A DNA stretch of 64,000 nucleotides, taken from assembly GCF_042242105.1 (NCBI RefSeq), contig NC_092026.1, positions 17,100,691 to 17,164,690 on the forward strand. Reading direction: 5' to 3'. The stretch comes from Pempheris klunzingeri. Taxonomy: Eukaryota > Chordata > Actinopteri > Acropomatiformes > Pempheridae. The notes beneath the pieces were generated by a model. It saw only the letters and a list, made by a program, of their open reading frames with translations. It was not told where the DNA came from and did not search any database. Of the stretch, positions 56,301 to 64,000 are shown in pieces. Each line of letters begins with the position of its first letter. Within the stretch, counting starts at the first letter, position 1. Both the position numbers and the translations under genes were made by a program.

Positions 56301-59300
56301 TCTTTCATCAGACAGTCCAACAATAGTGAAGTGCCTCTTGACATTCAACAGAACTCAAGGACCATTTCTGTATTATCAAGTGTTTGTGTGGGTGAAGAGT
56401 CCTCTGAGCAATCTGTGGATGGATTTCAGAGTATATTCACACCTAGATGGGCTTTAATTGGGAGCCCTTGAGAAATTTCTCTCCTTCAGTTATGTTCACT
56501 TGGGAATATGTGAATACTGCGGTCGGACTTAACGTGGACGCCATGGGAGTGAGAATAAGATCTAACTGTGATCACTCAAATTAAGTATGTCGCTCACATG
56601 CCCCATATGGGTGTATTAACTGAAATGCTACAATCCACAAACCTAGCTGAGTGTACAAATTTAATCTGCTGGTGAATACAAGGAACATTGTGTGTAACAT
56701 TATACCCAAAGAGGATCTTCAATGATTTCTTCATGCTGCTATTTCTGCTAAATTATTAGATGTGAGGCGATAATGGGTTAAAAACTCCCTCACAAGAAAT
56801 CATTTCCAAATCGGTTTATTGCAGGTACAGTATATCGTTAACCGCTTTAATGTCAGCCAATAAGTGAGAAGAAATGTCAGTACAAATGTCATAGATTTAC
56901 AAGAAAAAACTTGGATTTTCTTGTAAAGTGGAAACTTGACAACTCAAAAAACGTTCTTTTTGAAGATGAGCACAATGAGCAAGAACACAAGGTTCTGATC
57001 CATTGATATCTATTGATATAACATTAGGGCTGCGACTAAAGATCACTAAGTGATCACTGATCATAACTGACATATTATCGATTAATCAGTCATTTTTCAT
57101 TCTCATTTAGCAAATAAAAAGCCAGAAAGATGTTAACAAAAATAAAATTTGATGCCGAGGTATACAACAGTACATTGCCCTTAAAATAGCCTCCAAGGAA
57201 CCCCTGGGTTTCCGAATGCGGAGTGCTTCCTCCTGACGGGCCCTGCTTCTGATCAGGGATTCGGTTCTACTGCAACACTGGCAGCGTGAATGTCAGAGCT
57301 GTCCGCACTCCCTTTGTCCTCATGACTATTTATGGCTGTGTTTGGGCTCGTTTCACCCCTGCACTTCCGACGGAGGCTCTCCAGTCCAAGTTGGTTTAAA
57401 TCTGCCTGTGTGTCCTAAGACAGAGGAGCGAGCTGCAACATGCATTCTTGTTAAAGCCCTCTGAGTAAAGACTTTCAGGGTTATTTAGGAAAACATATTC
57501 CCGGCAAGATGTTCTCCTGTGATCAAAACCACAGCTTTCAGCAGCCTTTTATCACCCGGACTTCCTCAGAAAGTTCTTTTTCTGCTCGTTCCTGCAATTA
57601 TAAGCTAACTCTAGTGTGTTTTGTTCAGCTCAAACCTAACCAACAGCAAACCATGAACACATGGAGAAAAGATCAAGAAAAGAGGCTTGAGTTCTGCTTT
57701 TTTTTTCTCCTAGCTTTTATTGAGCAGGACTCAGTCACGACTCCCCTGCTCTCCCCCGCTGCGTCGGTCCAGACTGTGAGTGGGAGGAGTTGGACTTTTG
57801 ACAGGTTGATGAGAGTAGCTGAATTTTTAGCGGGTCATTCTTCCCGCCTCGGTGCCCTTTACTTGAACCCCTTAATGAACATTAACGAACACAGGACTGC
57901 TGCAGCATTTGTGTATTAGGACAAAATAATGCATTGAAGCAGTTGTCACATTTGTATTCCTCCCAGCACCTCCCAGCCATGAATGCAAACAAAAAATGTG
58001 ATATTAACTTCTAATTATCACAGAAGTAAGCCAGGTTATGATGATTTTATGATTAACATTACGCCAGGCAAGCTAAGGCTGGGCACTGCTTGGAACTCAA
58101 AGTATGATATCAGAGTTTTGGTATCTTTTTAACGATACTTAAATTCCTTGCCGTGCGCAGAACAAATCACCCAACAAAAGAGGCCAGCGTTCTCAAATAA
58201 TAAATGTTATGTATTTGTTCAAGAACTTTGCAGTAATAAAATAGTTGGACATTGGACAATTAAATTAAAATCAGTCGCTATCTGAATTTTAAAACATGAA
58301 AACAATACTATGAATATGACCAGGTATTCAGTGGTAGATTTCGATATTTGGTGCTTCAGATACATTTGTAGTCTGTATCAAAACAAATAATGAGGTTTGA
58401 GCCCCTGTGCTACGTTTCACCTAGACGTATGAAATTCACTGTGTATACAGCCCACGCCAAGACCTAAAAAAGTCTCTTGGAGCCAACAGGAGAATCGCTA
58501 TTTTTATTTTTATTATGTGTCTAAATATAGGCTCCATGCCCGTCCAAGCAGACAAACTACGCCGACCTGAATTGTGGATATGTTTACCTTTAAATCCTTC
58601 AAGATGCTTCTTTGTGAATCTTTTCTGTTTCAGTGTAACCATATGCTTCTGAGAGGGCAAAGTATGATTGACAATAATTTCAAATCCTGACCTTTATTCT
58701 TCACTCATTTCATCGGCCATCAGAGGGCGATGCTGGCTTTCTAACGGATGTAAACCTCTTTGGAAGAAGCTGAAAATCTTATCTTATCTTAGTCTTGTAT
58801 TTTTTTTTAATGACTCAGTAACACACACATCAACTGCTGGATAATAGTTAAGGTTTGACATCCACATACCCATATTGCTTCATAATCACACCGACAGCTA
58901 AGACAACAGGATCTCAGTCTCTTGTGACATTGCCTTGAGGGTTGCCCCCTCGACCCACTGGAGGTAGTGAGAGAGAGGAGGATGATGGCAAAGCTATCAT
59001 CCATGAGACCGAACCACTCCCACCCCATATAGACACAGTGACAGCACTGGAGAGCTCCCTCAGCAACAGATTCCTCCACCCTCAGAGTGTGAAGGAGCTA
59101 TATCGCAGGTTCTTCCTTCCAGCAGCTGTCAGACTTTACTGCCTTATTGCCTCATGGTCACAGCAACAGCTGCAGACAACAGAATCTCAGTCACTTGTGA
59201 ACAGATCTGATTTATATGAAACGTACATGTGTTCTCCGTTCCATTAAAGCTTGCTGTGGCGGTCGCAAAAATTCAGGCCATGTCGACCAAACTGTGGGGC

Positions 59301-62300
59301 ACGCCCACGGCTGTAGGCACACCCCGATGCGTGCGGATGTGCGAGGGCCCTCCAATGCTGCTTGCAGCTTTAATTAGTTTTGATTATTGCTCATTTTGAG
59401 CACTTAGTGTAGAATTTCGATGATACAGTGTGTTTTGAAGTTGCTGGTGCCATCATGCTACGAGAGCTGAAGCTAGAATTCATTAACACACATTTTCTGT
59501 GCAGCCCCAGGATTTGTTGGATTGGTGCATCATAAGTCTGAGAGCTAGTTTAAATGGAGGTTGGAGGATGGAGAAAGGTGTTTCCTCCCCTGCTGTGGCT
59601 GGCAGGTTGGAGGGGGGGGGTCACCCGAACTTGTGCTCTGCTGTATCTTCCCCGCAGGAGTGGGAGGCTGAGAGCCACGACTGGTACTGCTTCGAGTGTC
59701 ACCTACCGGGCGACATCCTCACATGTGACAACTGCTTCCGGGTTTATCACCTCAAGTGTCTGTCGGAGGAGTTCAAGCCCAGAGACGGAGGATCCCACTG
59801 GCAGTGTGTCGTCTGCAGGGTAAGTGGTCAGACTTGGAAGTGTGTGTACTCTTAAATGGCTGATATGTCTGTTTATTGAATGACTGATGAGCATATTTTT
59901 GGGAGGGAAAGACATTTTCTCATCCTGTCCTCATTACTTCATGGGTACCTTCAGGGTTTAGAATAGGTTTTAGGGTTAAGTACAGATTTAGATTTGGGTT
60001 AATGTTTGTTTAAGTATTTGTAGCTCTTTATTCCCTGCTTATAACTCTTTTTACTTCCTCTTTTTGCTAACCGGCTCCTCCCAATTGTATGGGTCATATA
60101 AATAATAGATTTAAATGTGAATTTAATAATAGATGCCTGTGTGTTGGAGCGGTTGTGTTGCGGAGTCAGATCAGAACCTGCGGTGGTCCTAAACTCTAAT
60201 CTCCTTCCTCTATCTCCTCATCAACCCTCTGTCCGTCCTGCAGGGCAGTAAAAAGAAGAACCTGAACAAGCAGGAGATGAGTAAATACCTGCGCTTCATC
60301 GTCCAGCGTATGAAGGAGAGGGTGAGAACAACCATATGTTTATTTCTGCCTGTTATTTTTCCCTTTTATCTGTCTTCAACTCACCAGACCTCTCTGTGAC
60401 AATACAGCATATTGTTGTCCATCATGTCTTCCTCCCCTTGTAACAACTGTCGACCCAGCAGAAGTTTTCTAGAAAAATAACCAACGCCAGGTTGGTTTTC
60501 AAATTGACCCTAATCACTTCATTAAGGGTTTTGGTGTTGTCTGGATTTTAATCAGAATCAGCTTTAATTTCCAAGTATGTGAACACATACTCTCGTCGAC
60601 TTGCACATAAATAGACACACAGGAAAACAAGGACAAGCTGAAATTTAACTTTAGCGTCAACATTTAACTGCTGTGCACAAATGTAAATATATAGATATGT
60701 ATATATGTAAAGAGCAACTATGACACAAGCATGTGAAGAAGACAGTACCGCAGTGATGCAAAGTGGAATAAATATGGGACCATGCTTTCGCTGTCTTCTT
60801 TAAAATATTCCGCTAGTATAACTACCAACAATAACTTCCACCCCTCTCCCATCTAAGAAAAACTATCCCCCTCATTGTCCTTCATTAAACTTCCGTTCAT
60901 CAGTCTTCTCATCCTTAACATCATCCTCACAACAATATTATATTATATAACAATAGATAACCAGGTTATAATGGCAAAATCTAATGGTTAAATTACTTAC
61001 AGACCAGATGTATATTAGTCAGGTCATTAGTCAGTCATTGTTTATTGGTCTACCAACCAGGCTGACTGATATCTATTAAAAAATGAAGACCTAATTAGAA
61101 ATGAAGCTGTTAAATCAGTCAGCGCTGAGTTGTGTTTTTTCCACTGGCTGTGCTCAGGTTATCACAGGAGATGATCTCTCGCTCTCCAGCCTCTGCTCTA
61201 TAATAGTTGTGTTAAATCTCATTACTTTCCCACCAGCTCTCTTGTTCTCCCCTTCCCGTCTCCCTCTGTACCACCGCTCCGTATAGAAATGCTATCTAAT
61301 CCCATTATTTGTCTTCAGGCCTCTCATGTGTCCCTGCTTCATTACTTCATCCCTTCCCTCTAACGTTCCCCCTCCTCCGCCTCTCCATAAAGTGGTATTA
61401 AATCATTATCCCATATCCTCTACATGGCAGGCGGTCGACCTGAACAAGAAAGGCAAAGACACTAAACATCCCATGTACAAACGGCTGATCCACACTGCGC
61501 TGGACGTCTCAAACATCCAGGAGGTAACCACCATGCCCAGCGTCATTCTGTCAAACTCTTATCTTACTATCCTAACCCTTTTTCTACTTCATTTATTTAT
61601 TCATTTCATATTTTTTCCACTTTTTTTTTTCCTACTAATCTTATTGTTTTTAGCTTGTGTTATTAACTCCTTTCCCTCTTTTTAGTGTGAAAAAACTTGC
61701 CCATTAACACTCTCATTTATGATAACTATATATAATAATTACCAATTAAGCCATCTAGTTTGCAGAATTAGCTAAAAGCATTTCCTATTTACACTGTGAT
61801 CACGGATATACAGACAACTATCACTGGAATACTTTGATACTGACCAAAACCTAAAAATTAAAGATTCTCAAGCAAGTTCTGTATTAGAAAGGGAGTCTGT
61901 TTTTATAATTTTATGTTTTTATGGATATTTATTCCTGGTGGACGTTAAATGAATAAATGATAATGAGTGTTTTCACACTAAGTGTAAAAATGTGTGCGTC
62001 ATGCCTGTTTGTTCAGATTTGACTGAGTTATGACTCACAGAAGGAGCATGAATTAAAAATGGTTAACTTTTACTTTAATTGTCTCACGAACTGTCAGGGC
62101 ATCAACTCGCCCCCCTCACAGACTGAAAACCTCTGTTTTTAGTATTAGATAATTATCTGAACATTTAACTCTAGTTTGTTTTCATTTATCACGATTTATT
62201 TTGAGATAAATTAACTGTGTTGAAGTGTGTTGAAGTCGGACAGGACTCTGCTGTGGTCAGTGGTGCATCACACCCAGGCTCAGCCAGACATGCTGGAGCA

Positions 62301-62319
62301 CTGCCTAGACCTGTGTGTG

Positions 62320-62352
<33 letters not shown>

Positions 62353-62405
62353 CATGTTAATAAGTACACTGCCCTCTCCTGAACCTCTCACATGTCGGTC
62401 ACCAA

Positions 62406-62459
<54 letters not shown>

Positions 62460-63844
62460 CCAGCATGAATAGACCTCTTTGTACTTGTTCCCTCTTATTC
62501 TGACCAGTGTTCTCTCTCTTTCTGTATTTTTGTCTCTCTGTCTCTCCCTCTCTCTGTCTCTCTCTCAGAACCTGTCTGAGGGAAAATATAAAAGTTTCGA
62601 GGAGTTCAAAGCAGACGCTCAGCTAATTGTCCACAACACAGCCATCTTGTATGGAGGTACGTCAAAGCTGGACACGTTTGAAGATGTTGTCCTGTGTGGT
62701 TTCCCTTGGATTTAGTTTGCAGGTTGACATCTTTGTGTAAGCGTGACAGTACAGTAACAACAGTTAGTTGACTCAGTGAGTTTGGGACTGATATAAAACA
62801 CTACTTTACTTAAAATGTATTTTCAAATTTTTACATACACAAACTTTTCTGAAATTAAAGTCTGAAATAAGTAACTTTTTTAATGAAATCAGGAACTAAC
62901 AAGACATTTGATGCCAGCTTTCAGTTTATTTCAGTGTTAATGTCCAACTGTATGTGAGATACTAGATATATTTTTTTTTAAAACTCTTTATTTATGTTTT
63001 TTATTTTCTACAGACAAAAAGAACCGACAAAAAACAAAAAGATAACAAATGTAGTGGGGTGCTACTGTCAGAATAGAAACCTTTCAAATTCAGTGAGTCA
63101 GGGGTCTCCAACCTTTTTCAAGCTTTGACGCTCTTGCTGTGTAAAAGTAGCTCAATGTGCTACCCTCATCTCGAAAACTCCTGTGTAGCTGTGTGATCAA
63201 GGATGCGTTTACCTGCAGATAGATATTTTCAGCCAATTTGTAGAAAGTTGAAATATTCAAGTTTTACTTACCTTGATTTTGGGTTTTCAGCCCACTGGTC
63301 ATTAAAATCTGATTTCAACCCCCTTTAAGAAAAATAAATTAGAATAATTTATATTAAGAGATAGTTTTAGCTCATGGGAATGCTCAGAATTGTGCATAAT
63401 AAGTCTAAGAACAGTTGTTAGTGTATGTATGTGACATTTTTGTGTAGCTCTTGGGCTTCTATATCACCAGAAAACAAGATGAAGATCGCCTTCACTGCAG
63501 AGTAGACCATACGTCACGATGAAAATAGAATTTAAACTCCCAAATATACAAGATATACAGGAGTTTTCAGTTCAAACAGGGTGTGAGCAGGATTTTCTCA
63601 GAATTTCTCCAAATGTGTGATGTGTTATTAATTGTAATGTTTTATAAAAATCCCTTTAAAGTCCTAGCAGGGCTGTTTTCATAAGCAGCAGCATTATGGA
63701 TGCCTTTTTAAACACATACTTGGACATATGATTCCACGTAGCTCCTGACTGGAGGTCACTGTTTGTTTCTCGTTTTTGTGTGGTGCAGTTCACAGCGACC
63801 AGGCCGAGATCGCACGGCTACTTTTCAGCGACACATGCCACGAG
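47366..63844 (+). CDS. zmynd11: ZMYND11 (BS69), chromatin reader, N-terminal half (3' end outside the window)
   Basis: Coding exons 47366-47496, 51885-52044, 59658-59819, 60244-60321, 61431-61523, 62569-62656 and 63789-63844 join in phase, giving 256 residues, with the rest beyond the window. A 5'UTR exon ends at 43647. Residues 1-96 match the SAMD1-like winged-helix domain ([40 protein letters not shown]). Residues 97-151 are a PHD finger ([32 protein letters not shown]). From about 165 the bromodomain begins ([40 protein letters not shown]). The PWWP and MYND domains should follow downstream. In mammals ZMYND11 reads H3.3K36me3 and tunes Pol II elongation and intron retention. A 24-nt candidate microexon lies between exons 3 and 4. 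The start may instead be the second Met (47381). Confidence 0.93.
47690..48110 (+). repeat. Teleost interspersed repeat ('tggtcaaaggtcactgtgatctcac')
   Basis: GTGATATCTCAGGAACCCCC, CAGATTTGGCACCAATGTCC, GTGGTCAAAGGTCACTGTGA and GGCCATAACTCAAGAAATCC follow one another as in a repeat abundant in percomorph fish. Confidence 0.65.
48972..49308 (-). repeat. ATTAATCG-family repeat, copy C (reversed), containing a palindrome
   Basis: Begins TCTAGGGCTTCAACAGATAA and ends ATCAACATATTGCTTGTCGT. Interior words such as TCCTCACATGGGAGAAGC mirror the family consensus in reverse. It encloses the palindrome at 49003-49054. Confidence 0.6.
49003..49054. repeat. 52-nt palindrome with one mismatch
   Basis: Arms 49003-49021 and 49036-49054 are exact reverse complements (19 nt). 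Between them lies the self-complementary 12-mer AATCAATTGATT (49023-49034), flanked by a single T/G mismatch. Confidence 0.95.
50095..50370 (+). repeat. ATTAATCG-family repeat, copy D (decayed)
   Basis: Contains AAGCACAAATGCCAAACATT, GACAAAACAAGCAATATGAA and TTATCATCGAAGTGATTAAT, in family order. The ends are degraded. Confidence 0.55.
53729..53752 (+). CDS. zmynd11: Candidate 24-nt microexon of zmynd11
   Basis: GAGCCGAAAGCCGAGGGAAG plus CAAG is bounded by cacag on the left and gtaagg on the right. It is 24 nt long, phase 0, and encodes EPKAEGSK between GDEM (exon 3) and EWEAESHDW (PHD exon), exactly between the winged-helix and PHD domains. A TTGC word just upstream of the acceptor resembles the UGC motif used by SRRM4 for neural microexons. 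The canonical human protein, as I recall it, lacks these residues. It is a prediction from splice sites and frame only. Confidence 0.45.
57026..57140 (+). repeat. ATTAATCG-family repeat, fragment E
   Basis: Starts TAGGGCTGCGACTAAAGATC and includes TATCGATTAATCAGTCATTT; only one end is kept. Confidence 0.6.
58915..59247 (+). mobile_element. LINE-like 3' remnant
   Basis: A stretch encoding [20 protein letters not shown] and [10 protein letters not shown] resembles the C-terminal end of fish non-LTR retrotransposon proteins (…[12 protein letters not shown]-type). Only this short piece is present and no reverse transcriptase motifs are seen. Clade not assigned. Confidence 0.45.
62312..62352. repeat. 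(GT)n microsatellite
   Basis: About 20 GT units with one GC interruption, in the zmynd11 intron before exon 62569. Confidence 0.93.
62408..62457. repeat. (CA)n microsatellite
   Basis: About 25 CA units, 55 nt after a GT tract. The two tracts are complementary and could fold against each other in the transcript, upstream of the exon at 62569. Confidence 0.93.
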
Positions 63845-64000
63845 GTACCGATCTTTTCTGTTTGTTTTCTCTCCCAATTCACAGCAGTCACATTTAGTTT
63901 TAGCTGAGTTCCCGGATTAAGAGTTCATGACTCCTTCTTGATATATAAATACAGGTCGAGTCCAGATTTGCACCAAAAATGTACCATTTAACTTTTCTTT

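Larger units (their letters stand above)
52045..59657 (+). other. zmynd11: zmynd11 intron 3 region (interrupted only by a candidate microexon)
   Basis: Contains an imperfect internal duplication (about 52471-52525 and 53140-53196), the candidate microexon 53729-53752, an ATTAATCG fragment (57026-57140), a LINE-like 3' remnant (about 58915-59247) and a short repeat with GTGCGAGGGCCCTCCAATGC (about 59250-59380). No other exon is supported. Confidence 0.55.

Noticed and set aside
1-64000. CRISPR arrays, operons, insertion sequences or other prokaryotic systems
   Set aside because: Every gene is spliced and vertebrate; the regular repeats are microsatellites or interspersed elements.
1-64000. 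Endogenous retrovirus, LTR or Polinton fossils
   Set aside because: I saw no paired LTR-like repeats and no gag, pol, env or capsid-type frames; the only mobile remnants are short DNA-transposon pieces and one LINE-like tail.

Overview
The window is vertebrate nuclear DNA and almost certainly from a ray-finned (teleost) fish. It has spliced genes with GT-AG introns, long CA/GT and TA microsatellites, and several short interspersed repeats that I recognise as teleost families. The gene order also points to fish: the human 2q35 set PNKD, TMBIM1 and CATIP lies beside MCM6, a caspase-8 gene and an SH2D1A-like gene. Protein calls rest on hand translation, splice phase and remembered family sequences; no search was run.

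Layout, left to right. (1) The last five exons of mcm6 (+). (2) pnkd in its short MR-1S form (+), with an NRF1-like site and a YY1-like start. (3) tmbim1 (-), converging tail to tail with pnkd and carrying a 5' non-coding exon near 12.5 kb. (4) A DED caspase, casp8 (-), with a consensus ISRE near its first exon. (5) catip (-), a ciliary actin-linked gene. (6) A CARD caspase with a caspase-8-like protease domain (-), possibly the fish-specific casp20. (7) A tRNA-Glu(CTC) gene and a Tc1-type transposase relic. (8) A compact class I cytokine receptor alpha chain resembling CSF2RA (+). (9) An SH2D1A/SAP-like adaptor (-). (10) About 4 kb of intergenic DNA with microsatellites and a small TIR element. 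(11) An unrecognised KEN-box gene (-), sharing a divergent promoter with four CCAAT boxes with (12) zmynd11 (+). The 5' half of zmynd11 fills the last 20 kb and runs off the end.

The middle third, 13.5-37.4 kb, is rich in immune and cell-death genes: two initiator-type caspases of different adaptor class, a haematopoietic cytokine receptor and a SAP-type lymphocyte adaptor. Any co-regulation among them is inference; the evidence in sequence is an ISRE at casp8 and an IRF-like core at the CARD caspase.

The items most worth checking are four. The CARD caspase has a Thr where caspase-8 has an S1-pocket Arg, and reads QACQA at the active site. A 24-nt in-frame candidate microexon lies in zmynd11. 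There are three strong perfect or near-perfect hairpins, at 11.8, 39.5 and 49.0 kb. The MR-1S gene stands without visible metallo-beta-lactamase exons. I saw no prokaryote-type system, CRISPR array or endogenous virus.
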